Below, in pieces: positions 40,522-49,329 of a DNA stretch of 64,000 nucleotides; the first letter of the stretch is position 1; every line of letters begins with the position of its first letter. The DNA is from Clostridia bacterium (lineage in GTDB: Bacteria; Bacillota; Clostridia; Lachnospirales; Bianqueaceae). The notes beneath the pieces are model-generated. The model ran no database searches. It worked only from the letters and a program-made list of their open reading frames with translations, and was not told where the DNA came from. The position numbers and the translations under genes were made by a program. The stretch is from assembly GCA_900764045.1 (NCBI GenBank), contig CAAFMN010000047.1, forward strand, positions 19,176-83,175, in the 5' to 3' direction.

Positions 40522-41448
40522 CTCTGCCGGGACAGAATTTCTCTCCCAAAATACACCATCCTGATATCCCTGAATCCTGGTATCAGTTTCTGCCGCCTCC
40601 AGGCGCTGTTCTGCCCATACGCAGTATCTGGCCTCGGACTCAATTCCAATATAATGCCGTCCCAACTTCCTGGCTGTGACACTGGTCGTCCCGGATCCCA
40701 AAAAAGGGTCCAGCACGACGTCCCCCTCCGACGAACTCGCCAGAAGAATCTTCGCGATCAGCTTCTCCGGCTTCTGTGTCGGATGCGCTGTATTTTCCGC
40801 CATGGACCAAAAGGGAATCGTGATATCATCCCAGAAGTTGGACGGGCAGGTATCGCGGTAACGGTTACCCTCACTCTCGGTCCAATCCTTAGGAACTCCT
40901 TCTGCCCGGTATGGCGCCAACACCTTCCGCCGCAGCTTTACCGCGTCCAGATGGAAGGTATAACTGCTGCCTTTGGTCGCGAACCAGATATCCTCCATCC
41001 CGTTCTTCCAGTTTCTCTTTGCGCCGCGCCCTTTTTCTCTCTGCCAGGTGATTCTGTTACGCACCTGAAACATCTCGCTTAGAACCCGGCCGATAATCAG
41101 ACTGCTCTCCCAGTCACAGCAGACATAGATAGAGCCTTCTTCTTTTAAGAGCGGGTACACTGCCCGCAGCCATCGCCGCGTATAATCTTCGTATTCTTCT
41201 GCTCTTTTCTTCTGAAAGCGATTGCCGTTATAGTTCTTGGTCAGATTATACGGCGGATCCGCAATGATCAGGTCCACTGACTTTTCCGGCAGCAGGGGAC
41301 ACACCTCGAACATGCTCCCCCATAGAGTCCGGTCCAAAACCTGTTCCAGCGTCTGTTCTTCCTTTACGCAGACACAGCGTTTCAGATATTCCTGCCCCTC
41401 CTCTACCGAGGTCCGTAATGTCTTATTTTTCCCGGTTCTTTCCTCCAT
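40501..41448 (-). CDS. Site-specific DNA methyltransferase (beta class, N4-C or N6-A)
   Basis: This 315-aa SAM-dependent enzyme methylates an exocyclic amino group in DNA. Motif IV, LIIADPPYNLTKNY, precedes motif I, LDPFLGSGTTSVTA, which is the beta-class order. HPTQKPEKLIAKIL lies just before motif I. A region of basic and aromatic residues between them (QREKGRGAKRNWKNG) probably recognises DNA. The start at 41448 has AAGGAAG 7 nt upstream and overlaps the P-type ATPase 3' end by 26 bp. No restriction enzyme gene adjoins it, so it looks like a solitary methyltransferase. Target sequence is unknown. Confidence 0.87.
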   Translation of the reverse strand: MEERTGKNKTLRTSVEEGQEYLKRCVCVKEEQTLEQVLDRTLWGSMFEVCPLLPEKSVDLIIADPPYNLTKNYNGNRFQKKRAEEYEDYTRRWLRAVYPLLKEEGSIYVCCDWESSLIIGRVLSEMFQVRNRITWQREKGRGAKRNWKNGMEDIWFATKGSSYTFHLDAVKLRRKVLAPYRAEGVPKDWTESEGNRYRDTCPSNFWDDITIPFWSMAENTAHPTQKPEKLIAKILLASSSEGDVVLDPFLGSGTTSVTARKLGRHYIGIESEARYCVWAEQRLEAAETDTRIQGYQDGVFWERNSVPAEKKAGHS

Positions 41449-43966
41449 GTTTATTCTTCCTTGCCTCTCTTCTGGCCTCTTTCTCCGCCGTTTTCGCGGC
41501 CTTTTTATCGATCCGCCTCTGGATCCGCTCCTCTCTGTGAATTCTGCGGTTTTCCTTAAACTGACGAATTTGCTGGGAACGATCCTCAAACAGACGGAAC
41601 ATGAAGTTCAGCAGACCATAACCTGCGGACATAAAGAGCAGCATGAACACCAGCAGATCCGGATTGGCTCTCTGCAAAGAGAAGAACTCCGGGAAGAACG
41701 CGATTCCGCCCCAGAAAATAAGATTCATCGCAATAAATACAAGCGTCCGCAGCCAGTTAAAGGGTTTACTGATTCGGAACAGAATCAACAGGCCGGTAAA
41801 ACCTGCGACCACCACGCAAAGGGTGGATACCATACTGGATTCCAGACCGAAACGGCCCGCGCAAAACAGAATAAAACAGATATTGACGACAACAGACAGA
41901 CCGCCCGGGATTGCTTTTAACAGAACGTTTTTCAGGAATCGTCCCTGCACACGCTCCCGATTCGGCTGCAGCGCCAGGAAAAAGGCCGGGACGCCGATAC
42001 AGCTTGTACTGATCAGGCTCATCTGAATCGGAATGAATGGATACTGCAGTGTAATAAACGCGAAGAGCAGCGCCAATAATCCCGAATACACGGTTTTGGT
42101 CAAAAACAGAGAAGAGGACCGCTCGACATTGTTGATACACCTGCGGCCTTCCGCTACGACCTGCGGCATCGCGTCAAAATTGGACTCCAACAGTACCAGC
42201 TCCGCCGCGTTTCTCGCCGCGTCCGTACCGGATGCCATCGCGATGCTGCAATCGGCTTCCTTCAGCGCCAATACATCGTTGACGCCGTCTCCTGTCATGG
42301 CAACCGTATGACCCGCCCTTTTCATGGCCATAACCAGCTGCTTTTTCTGCTGCGGTGTCACTCGTCCGAAAACGGTATACTCATTGGCCGCCTGCGCCAG
42401 CTCTTCCTCGGTCGTAAGCGTGCTGGCGTCCACCATCTTATCCCAGTTCTTCACTCCGGTATACTTGGCGATCCCCGCTACCGTATGCGGGCTGTCTCCG
42501 GAGATCACCTTGATATCCACGCCCTGCTGCGCAAAATACTCCAGTGTCGGCTTGGCCGCCTCACGGACCTTATCCCTCAGGAGAATCAGTCCGATCGGCT
42601 CGATCGACGCCGCGTCCGGCAGCGCCTCGCCCTGAAAACTATCCTTGGAATGCACAACCAGCAGCACACGGTATTCCATCGCGTACTCATTGATCTTCTT
42701 ATGCAGTTCTTCGCTCATGGAGGGGTACAGGAACTCCGCGGCGCCGATACAAAATGTCCCCTGCTCCTCAAACGTGGCGCCGGACCATTTGGTTTTGCTG
42801 GAGAAAGACACCGCTTGTACACACTTCCACGACGCGCTGCCGTCATCCTTGTATTTTTCCGCGATGGCCTTGAATGTCGCGTTCTTGTCTGGAATCGCCT
42901 GCGTCAGAGATACCAGTGCCTTGGGAATCCACTTGGCATATTGCTCACCAAGCATCATCGTATCCACTACCTCCATATAGCCTTCCGTCAAGGTCCCCGT
43001 CTTATCCAGACACAGGGTATCCACCCTCGCCAATGTCTCAATACAATACAGCTGCTGTACCAGTACTTTATAACGCGACAGCCGTATAACGCTGACCGCC
43101 AGCGCCGTACTGGTCAAGAGCATCAATCCCTCCGGAATCATACCGATCAGGGACGCCGTCGTAGAGACGACCGCGCTCTGGATCGTCGCTCCTTCCAGTC
43201 CGTACTGCTTGATAAAAATAACCACGCCCAACGGAACGATCAGCACCGAGATCACGCGTACAATCCACTGCAAAGAGGTCATAATCTCAGAATTGATTTT
43301 CTTTACAAATTTAGCGCCGCTGGAGATGGACGATACGTACTTCTCCTTACCGACCTGTACCGCCTGCGCGCGGCATTTACCGTTGATCAGGTATGAGCCC
43401 GCCATCATCGTATCTCCCGGCTCCTTGACGATCGCGTCGGCTTCCCCTGTAATAAAGGACTCATCCACCTGACACTGGCCTTCCAGCACCAGAGCGTCCG
43501 CCTGCACCTGATTGCCCGGTTCCAGGATCATCACATCATCCTGAACCACCTCAGAGCTTACAACTTCCTCTTTCCGGCCGTCACGCACCACCTTGACCTT
43601 ACTGGCCGAGAGAAAAGTCAGCCGGTCCATCGTCCGCTTCGAACGAATCTCCTGAAAGATCCCTATCGCCGTATTAGCTATAATAATCGCCATAAACGTG
43701 ACATTCTTGAAGGATCCCACGGCGATGACCGCAATCGCCAGAACAATATTGACCAGGTTGAACAGGGTACACACATGGCCTCGGATGATCTCCTTGACCG
43801 TCTTGGTCTGTCCCATATCGTCCACATTGTCCCGTCCCTCTTCGTGGCGCTTGGCAACCTCTTCTGCCGTCAATCCTTTATCCTTATCCACCTTATACTC
43901 CGACAGCCGAACCTCCGGCGCCGGCGCGGCTCCCGCGATAAGCTCTACCTTCTTTCCCTCTTCCAT
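41423..43966 (-). CDS. P-type cation-transporting ATPase (CtpE-like)
   Basis: This 847-aa P-type ATPase moves cations across the membrane. It has the actuator motif as FITGEAD, the phosphorylation site CLDKTGTLTEG near residue 325 and the hinge TGDGVNDVLALKEADCSIAM. The M4 segment reads IPEGLMLLTS, the PEGL pattern of the CtpE subgroup, which in mycobacteria is linked to calcium uptake. About ten membrane helices are visible. The C-terminal 40 residues are very basic. The ATG at 43966 has GGAGG 8 nt upstream. It follows a CmpB-type membrane protein by 27 bp and overlaps a DNA methyltransferase. The ion is not certain. Confidence 0.9.
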   Translation of the reverse strand: MEEGKKVELIAGAAPAPEVRLSEYKVDKDKGLTAEEVAKRHEEGRDNVDDMGQTKTVKEIIRGHVCTLFNLVNIVLAIAVIAVGSFKNVTFMAIIIANTAIGIFQEIRSKRTMDRLTFLSASKVKVVRDGRKEEVVSSEVVQDDVMILEPGNQVQADALVLEGQCQVDESFITGEADAIVKEPGDTMMAGSYLINGKCRAQAVQVGKEKYVSSISSGAKFVKKINSEIMTSLQWIVRVISVLIVPLGVVIFIKQYGLEGATIQSAVVSTTASLIGMIPEGLMLLTSTALAVSVIRLSRYKVLVQQLYCIETLARVDTLCLDKTGTLTEGYMEVVDTMMLGEQYAKWIPKALVSLTQAIPDKNATFKAIAEKYKDDGSASWKCVQAVSFSSKTKWSGATFEEQGTFCIGAAEFLYPSMSEELHKKINEYAMEYRVLLVVHSKDSFQGEALPDAASIEPIGLILLRDKVREAAKPTLEYFAQQGVDIKVISGDSPHTVAGIAKYTGVKNWDKMVDASTLTTEEELAQAANEYTVFGRVTPQQKKQLVMAMKRAGHTVAMTGDGVNDVLALKEADCSIAMASGTDAARNAAELVLLESNFDAMPQVVAEGRRCINNVERSSSLFLTKTVYSGLLALLFAFITLQYPFIPIQMSLISTSCIGVPAFFLALQPNRERVQGRFLKNVLLKAIPGGLSVVVNICFILFCAGRFGLESSMVSTLCVVVAGFTGLLILFRISKPFNWLRTLVFIAMNLIFWGGIAFFPEFFSLQRANPDLLVFMLLFMSAGYGLLNFMFRLFEDRSQQIRQFKENRRIHREERIQRRIDKKAAKTAEKEARREARKNKHGGKNREK

Positions 43967-43993
43967 TGGCCCTTCCTCCTGTCGCATATCGTC

Positions 43994-44695
43994 CTATTTC
44001 TGTCCGTCTACCGGCACTGCGTTCGGATAGATCCGATCCATCACTTCATCCGGATAATGCTGATCCAGCCACTCCTCTACCACGTTGGACGGCGGCTGGC
44101 CCGCCCGCCTGGACGTATGCCGGCTGGCCGCCAATATGGACATGGTTATATTGAACGCCATAAATGTACAGGCAATCACCGTAAGAATTCTGCCCAGCCG
44201 GATCGGTATCCTCTCAATCTGCTTGGTAAAAGCCGGATATATCACCGACATCCACATGACGCCCAAAAAGCCCCAGCAGGCAGCAAAAGCCAGATTGGTC
44301 CGGCCTCCGATATTCCAGAAGGTATCGTCGTACTGCCACGAAACCGTCCCGAAAAACTTCTCCTGCAGCACGCTCAGCGTATATTCAAACGCGGCGCCAA
44401 GCACCATTGTAATCAGAAAATATCCCACCGGCGTCCGCGCCTTTTTCGGAATCGCAGATAACACTAATGTAATCAGCACCGCTCCGGAACCGTAGACCGG
44501 GTTGAACGGCCCATACAGAAGCCCCCCGCGCAGCCCAAATTTGTGCTCGATAAAGATGCAATACAGAGTCTCCGCAATGAAACCAATGATGCATCCCACA
44601 AAAAACACCCAAAATAGTTTAGTAAAACACAGTCCCTCTGCAAAAACTTTCTCATCCGAGAGAATCAGCTGTTCTTTCTCTTCTGTTTTACTCAT
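43994..44695 (-). CDS. CmpB-type membrane protein (putative ABC transporter type IV)
   Basis: This 233-aa membrane protein matches the ABC_trans_CmpB family of small, multi-spanning proteins that lack clear function. Five or six helices are visible, starting at FTKLFWVFFVGCIIGFIAETLYC. The conserved RGGLLYGPFNPVYGSGAVLITLVLS and AAFEYTLSVLQEKFFGTVSWQYDD blocks are present. The start at 44695 has GGAGG 9 nt upstream and fits the promoter at 44738-44766. It may be co-transcribed with the P-type ATPase. Confidence 0.82.
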   Translation of the reverse strand: MSKTEEKEQLILSDEKVFAEGLCFTKLFWVFFVGCIIGFIAETLYCIFIEHKFGLRGGLLYGPFNPVYGSGAVLITLVLSAIPKKARTPVGYFLITMVLGAAFEYTLSVLQEKFFGTVSWQYDDTFWNIGGRTNLAFAACWGFLGVMWMSVIYPAFTKQIERIPIRLGRILTVIACTFMAFNITMSILAASRHTSRRAGQPPSNVVEEWLDQHYPDEVMDRIYPNAVPVDGQK

Positions 44696-44737
44696 CGTCC
44701 TGATCCTCCCGCGTAATTGATAGTCGATACTCTGTAA

Positions 44738-44766
44738 AGTATAGCATAAAAGCCCCGGGCATGCAA
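44738..44766 (-). promoter_or_regulatory. Promoter of the CmpB-ATPase pair, inside the carB terminator
   Basis: On the minus strand, TTGCAT at 44766-44761 and TATACT at 44743-44738 are 17 nt apart. The spacer and -35 overlap the hairpin that ends carB. Confidence 0.65.
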
Positions 44767-44791
44767 TGTTTTTTCGCAATACCCAGGGCTT
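44749..44791 (-). terminator. Terminator of carAB
   Basis: On the minus strand, AAGCCCTGGG pairs with CCCGGGGCTT (one G-U) around a long loop, then TTTT. The T-run is short, so termination may be partial. Confidence 0.6.
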
Positions 44792-44811
44792 CTTAAACAA
44801 TTTCTAAGCTT

Positions 44812-47800
44812 TTACCGCTTCATATCCTTCAATTCGACAAGTTCCGTATTCTCTTCGGAATATTCGCTCATCAGGCTCTCTGCCAACGCGTTTGCCGTGT
44901 CCAGAGAAGTCAGGCAGGGGATGGAGTGTTCTACCGCTTTTCTGCGGATCTTTACACTGTCTCGCTGCGGCAGACGTCCCTTGGCAGAGGACGAGATAAT
45001 GTAGTTGACCTCTCCGCTCTCTACCAGCTTCATGGTATTGTGCTCAGCACACTCATGAATCTTCGGCACCTCGATCACATCCAGGCCAGCCGCCTTCAGC
45101 ACGGCCGCCGTTCCCTTGGTCGCATACAGCCGGAAGCCCAGCTTCGCGTACTTTTCCGCGATCTCCGCGATCTCATTCTTGTCTCGATCTCGAACCGTGA
45201 TAAAGATACCGCCGTTCTTCTTCATCTTATAGCCTGCCGCTACAAGTCCCTTATACAGCGCCTCATCCAATGTCCGGCCGATTCCCAGCACCTCTCCGGT
45301 GGACTTCATTTCAGGGCCGAGCTGTACGTCTACATCAATCAGCTTCGCAAAGGAGAATACCGGCACCTTGACGCACATGTATGCCGGACGGCGGTACAAA
45401 CCGGTACCATATCCCATATCCTTGAGCTTCTCGCCCAGCATGCAGCGTGTTGCCAGATCTACCATCGGAACACCCGAAACCTTACTGATGTACGGAATCG
45501 TTCTGGACGAACGCGGATTTACCTCAATTACATAGACCTCATTATTATAGATAACATACTGGATATTAACCAGGCCCTTGGTCTTTAACGCGATAGCCAG
45601 CTTCTTGGAATAGTTGACGATCTTCTGACGCAGACTGTCGCTGATGTTCCATGCCGGATACACCGCGATCGAGTCACCGGAGTGAACACCGGCACGCTCG
45701 ATGTGCTCCATGATTCCCGGAATCAGGATCTCCTCGCCGTCGCAGATCGCGTCGACTTCGATTTCGGTTCCCATATAATACTTGTCGATCAGAACCGGAT
45801 TCTCAATGTTGTGCGACAAGATGATCCCCATGTATTCCTTGATGTCGTCATCCGTAAAGGCGATGATCATGTTCTGACCGCCCAGTACATAAGAAGGACG
45901 CATCAGCACCGGATACTCCAGATCATGCGCTGCGTTCAGCGCTTCTTCCAGCGTGAATACCGTATGTCCCTGCGGACGCTTGATCTTCAGCTCCTCCAGC
46001 AGTTCATCAAAACGCTCTCTGTCCTCTGCCGCGTCAATGCTGTCTGCCTGTGTTCCCAGGATCCGAACTCCGGACTCATCCAGGAACTTGGTCAGCTTGA
46101 TCGCTGTCTGTCCGCCAAAGGCTACTACTACGCCATAAGGCTTTTCTACCTGAATGATGTTCATCACGTCTTCCGGTGTCAGCGGCTCAAAATACAGACG
46201 ATCCGCTGTATCGAAGTCCGTAGAAACAGTCTCCGGGTTGTTGTTGACGATAACCACCTGGAATCCTGCCTTTTTCAGAGACCATACACAGTGAACAGAC
46301 GCATAGTCAAACTCGATTCCCTGTCCGATACGGATCGGGCCGGAACCAAATACGATGATGGTCGGCTTCTTATCATTTTTATCGGCAATAAACTCTGCCG
46401 CTTCATTCTCTTCATCATAAGTAGAGTAGAAGTACGGTGTCTGCGCCGCGAACTCGGCCGCACAGGTATCTACCATTTTGAATACCGCGTTTTCGTGCTG
46501 CGGAATCTTCTTTCCACTGATGCGCTCGATGGCCTTGTCCGGATATCCCAGAACCTTGGCTTCATGATACAGCTCCTGCGTCAGAGGCTCCTCCGCCAGA
46601 CGCTCCTCAAACTTAACCAGATGCAGCAGCTTATTCAAAAACCATTCGTCGATCATCGTGATCTCGTGGATCTTATCCACGCTCATTCCACGCTTCATCG
46701 CTTCAAAGATCACAAACAGACGCTCATCGTTACAATCCGCGACCTTGGCGAACACCTCTTCATCAGACAGCTTCTTGAGTCTGGGCATATTCAGCGTATC
46801 CAGAGAGATCTCCGCACCGCGGACTGCCTTCATCAGGGCCTGCTCAAAGCTGGTGCCGATGGCCATGACTTCACCGGTCGCCTTCATCTGTGTACCCAGG
46901 GTTCTCTTCGCGTAGACAAACTTATCAAAAGGCCACTTGGGGAGCTTTACTACCGCATAATCGATCGACGGCTCAAAGCATGCGTAAGTCGTGCCCGTAA
47001 CCGCGTTTTTGATCTCGTCCAGCGTATAGCCGATCGCAATCTTGGTCGCAACTTTAGCGATGGGATAACCGGTCGCCTTAGATGCCAGTGCGGAAGAGCG
47101 GGATACTCGAGGGTTAACCTCGATGACGGCATACTCCATGCTCTCCGGATGCAGAGCGAACTGTACATTGCAGCCACCCTCTACGCCCAGCGCCTCTACG
47201 ATATTGATCGCAGCCGTACGGAGCATCTGATACTCTTTATTGGACAGCGTAACTGCCGGCGCCAGAACGACGGAATCACCGGTATGAACGCCGACCGGAT
47301 CCACATTTTCCATGCTGCAGACGGTGATACTGTTGCCCTTGGCGTCGCGGATTACCTCAAACTCGATCTCCTTCCAGCCAGAGATGCATTTTTCTACCAG
47401 AATCTGCGTAATCGGGGACAGATTCAGACCGTTGGAGGCAATCTCCTTCATCTCTTCTACATTATTGGCAATACCGCCGCCGGTTCCGCCCAGTGTAAAG
47501 GCCGGACGAATGATTACCGGATAGCCGATCTTCTCTGCAAAAGCCAGGCCGGATTCCAGATCCGTTACGACCTCAGAAGGAATACAGGGCTCTCCAATGG
47601 AAATCATCGTATCCTTAAACATCTGACGGTCTTCTGCCTTGTCGATGGTCTCCGGACGCGCGCCCAGAAGCCGTACGCCATGGCTCTTCAGGAATCCTTC
47701 CTTAGCCAGCTGCATGGACAGTGTCAATCCCGTCTGTCCTCCAAGCGTAGACAGGATGCTGTCTGGCTTCTCCTTCTCAATGATCCTCTTGACTGTCTCC

Positions 47801-48012
47801 AGCGTCAGCGGCTCGATGTAAATATGATCCGCCATCGCTTCATCCGTCATGATCGTCGCGGGATTGGAGTTGATCAGAACGACCTCCAGGCCCTCTTCCT
47901 GCAGTGCCCGGCAGGCCTGTGTGCCAGCGTAGTCAAATTCGGCCGCCTGACCGATTACGATCGGGCCGGAACCAATCACCATTACTTTCTTTAATTCTTT
48001 ATTCAGCGGCAT
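44812..48012 (-). CDS. carB: Carbamoyl-phosphate synthetase large subunit
   Basis: This 1066-aa subunit makes carbamoyl phosphate from bicarbonate, ammonia and two ATP. Two homologous ATP-grasp halves are complete: the first with VMVIGSGPIVIGQAAEFDYAG, IIRPAFTLGGTGGG and VIEVNPRVSRSSALASKATG, the second with IIVFGSGPIRIGQGIEFDYASVH, MRPSYVLGGQNM and VIEVNPRSSRTIPYISKVSG. The MGS-like C-terminal allosteric domain starts near residue 930. It overlaps carA by 14 bp. The partner CarA has lost its glutaminase triad, so ammonia probably reaches this subunit directly. Confidence 0.97.
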   Translation of the reverse strand: MPLNKELKKVMVIGSGPIVIGQAAEFDYAGTQACRALQEEGLEVVLINSNPATIMTDEAMADHIYIEPLTLETVKRIIEKEKPDSILSTLGGQTGLTLSMQLAKEGFLKSHGVRLLGARPETIDKAEDRQMFKDTMISIGEPCIPSEVVTDLESGLAFAEKIGYPVIIRPAFTLGGTGGGIANNVEEMKEIASNGLNLSPITQILVEKCISGWKEIEFEVIRDAKGNSITVCSMENVDPVGVHTGDSVVLAPAVTLSNKEYQMLRTAAINIVEALGVEGGCNVQFALHPESMEYAVIEVNPRVSRSSALASKATGYPIAKVATKIAIGYTLDEIKNAVTGTTYACFEPSIDYAVVKLPKWPFDKFVYAKRTLGTQMKATGEVMAIGTSFEQALMKAVRGAEISLDTLNMPRLKKLSDEEVFAKVADCNDERLFVIFEAMKRGMSVDKIHEITMIDEWFLNKLLHLVKFEERLAEEPLTQELYHEAKVLGYPDKAIERISGKKIPQHENAVFKMVDTCAAEFAAQTPYFYSTYDEENEAAEFIADKNDKKPTIIVFGSGPIRIGQGIEFDYASVHCVWSLKKAGFQVVIVNNNPETVSTDFDTADRLYFEPLTPEDVMNIIQVEKPYGVVVAFGGQTAIKLTKFLDESGVRILGTQADSIDAAEDRERFDELLEELKIKRPQGHTVFTLEEALNAAHDLEYPVLMRPSYVLGGQNMIIAFTDDDIKEYMGIILSHNIENPVLIDKYYMGTEIEVDAICDGEEILIPGIMEHIERAGVHSGDSIAVYPAWNISDSLRQKIVNYSKKLAIALKTKGLVNIQYVIYNNEVYVIEVNPRSSRTIPYISKVSGVPMVDLATRCMLGEKLKDMGYGTGLYRRPAYMCVKVPVFSFAKLIDVDVQLGPEMKSTGEVLGIGRTLDEALYKGLVAAGYKMKKNGGIFITVRDRDKNEIAEIAEKYAKLGFRLYATKGTAAVLKAAGLDVIEVPKIHECAEHNTMKLVESGEVNYIISSSAKGRLPQRDSVKIRRKAVEHSIPCLTSLDTANALAESLMSEYSEENTELVELKDMKR

Positions 48013-49081
48013 GTACTTTTCCCTCCATCATGTTAATGAACTGATCAAACAAGAATCCTGTATCGAGCTTATCCTCGCCGTCTCCGGGACGGAACTGTAC
48101 GGAAATCGCGGGGATATCGGTATACTCCAGTCCCTCGCAGGTCCCGTCGTTCAGATTAACAAAGGTTACTTTTGCATTTTCCGGCAGCTGCTCCATATCC
48201 ACAGTATACCCGTGGTTCTGGCTTGAGATATATACTCTGTCCGTCGCCAGACGGCGTACCGGCTGGTTCGCGCCGCGGTGGCCGTGCTTAAGCTTCTGCT
48301 CCTTGCCGCCTCTGGCCGCTGCCAGAATCAGATGCCCCAGATCGATTCCGAAGATCGGAACCCCGGACTGACTCAGCTTCGCGACCTCCGCTACCAGTTC
48401 CGGATACTCCTGCGCACTGCCAGGACCATTGGACAGCAGGATTCCGTCCGGATGGTAACTCAACACCGTCTCGGCCTTACTGTCCGCCGGCATGATTACA
48501 ACCCGCATCCCGCGCTTCAGCAGATACTCACTGAAACAATGTGTCATGCCATAATCCAGAATCACAACCGTTTTCTCCGCCTTTTCGGATCCTTCGATTC
48601 TTGTGTGCTTACAGGTGGCTTCCAGTACCCCGCTGTTCTCCGCCTTTTGCTCCAGGCCCTTTCTGGCTTCTTCTTCCGTCTGTGCAATACATCCGCGCAT
48701 CGTACCGTTCTCCCTGAGGATCCGAGTCAGCTTACGGGTGTCGATTCCGCAGAGACCTACTACTCCCTGCTCTTTTAAAAAGGTGTCAATCGTTCCCTCA
48801 CATCTGAAATTCGAAGGATCGTGACACCATTCTCTTACAATATACGCTTTTAAATAAGTCTTTTGACTCTCAAAATCGGAGGGAATCAATCCGTAATTAC
48901 CAATCATCGGAAATGTCTGAACTAAAATCTGTCCGCAATAGCTGGGATCTGTCAATGTCTCAAGATATCCAACCATCCCCGTTGTAAAAACGACCTCACC
49001 AGCCGCGCCGCCCTCTGCGCCGAAGCTTTTGCCCTTAAAAACCTCGCCGTTTTCAAGCGCCAGATACATTTCTTTCTCCAT
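47999..49081 (-). CDS. carA: Carbamoyl-phosphate synthetase small subunit with lost glutaminase triad
   Basis: This 360-aa protein is clearly CarA: the N-terminal domain has TGMVGYLETLTDPSY and the conserved EGTIDTFLKEQGVVGLCGIDTRKL, and later GHRGANQPV and ISSQNHGY remain. The class I amidotransferase site is broken. The nucleophile block GICLGHQ reads GIDLGHL (Cys to Asp near residue 247). The second block, usually VQ(Y/F)HPEA, reads VQFRPGD (His to Arg, Glu to Gly). It should not hydrolyse glutamine. The reading frame and the overlap with carB are intact, so the protein is probably a structural partner. The ATG at 49081 has GGGAGG 7 nt upstream. Confidence 0.93.
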   Translation of the reverse strand: MEKEMYLALENGEVFKGKSFGAEGGAAGEVVFTTGMVGYLETLTDPSYCGQILVQTFPMIGNYGLIPSDFESQKTYLKAYIVREWCHDPSNFRCEGTIDTFLKEQGVVGLCGIDTRKLTRILRENGTMRGCIAQTEEEARKGLEQKAENSGVLEATCKHTRIEGSEKAEKTVVILDYGMTHCFSEYLLKRGMRVVIMPADSKAETVLSYHPDGILLSNGPGSAQEYPELVAEVAKLSQSGVPIFGIDLGHLILAAARGGKEQKLKHGHRGANQPVRRLATDRVYISSQNHGYTVDMEQLPENAKVTFVNLNDGTCEGLEYTDIPAISVQFRPGDGEDKLDTGFLFDQFINMMEGKVHAAE

Positions 49082-49208
49082 TCCTGTACCTCCCGTGAAA
49101 ATTGCAGCAGGACAATAACGCAATCGCGAACCTGGGTTCTCCGACTGCGCAGCGCAACTACTATCGATTCTCTCTTACCGCAGCCTGCTCACACCCTGCC
49201 TTCATAGG

Positions 49209-49237
49209 ATAATACCATACATTTTGACGCAATGCAA
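49209..49237 (-). promoter_or_regulatory. Promoter of carAB
   Basis: On the minus strand, TTGCAT at 49237-49232 and TATTAT at 49214-49209 are 17 nt apart. The leader is about 120 nt, contains small inverted repeats (GAACC/GGTTC and CTGCGCAG) and does not show a PyrR-binding loop that I can recognise. Confidence 0.7.
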
Positions 49238-49270
49238 CACTTTTTTTCATTTTTTTATCACTTTTTCTTC

Positions 49271-49299
49271 TTGTACTTCTCCGCATTCTGTACTACAAT
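49271..49299 (+). promoter_or_regulatory. Promoter of the GH32 sucrase gene
   Basis: TTGTAC and TACAAT have a 17-nt spacer. The ATG lies 31 bp downstream with GGAGG in between. Confidence 0.75.
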
Positions 49300-49329
49300 A
49301 AAAAAAACTTATACTCTGGAGGTATCTCT

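Noticed and set aside
40501..44695. A defence island around the DNA methyltransferase and NERD protein
   Set aside because: No restriction enzyme, helicase, toxin-antitoxin or known defence gene lies between them. The neighbours are an ion pump, a membrane protein and an esterase.
45682..47994. Plus-strand frame of 770 codons opposite carB
   Set aside because: carB on the minus strand is unambiguous. The antisense frame is a by-product of its codon use, with no promoter or RBS.
49082..49208. PyrR-binding or T-box element in the carAB leader
   Set aside because: The leader has small inverted repeats but neither the PyrR loop consensus nor a T-box core with a terminator could be seen.
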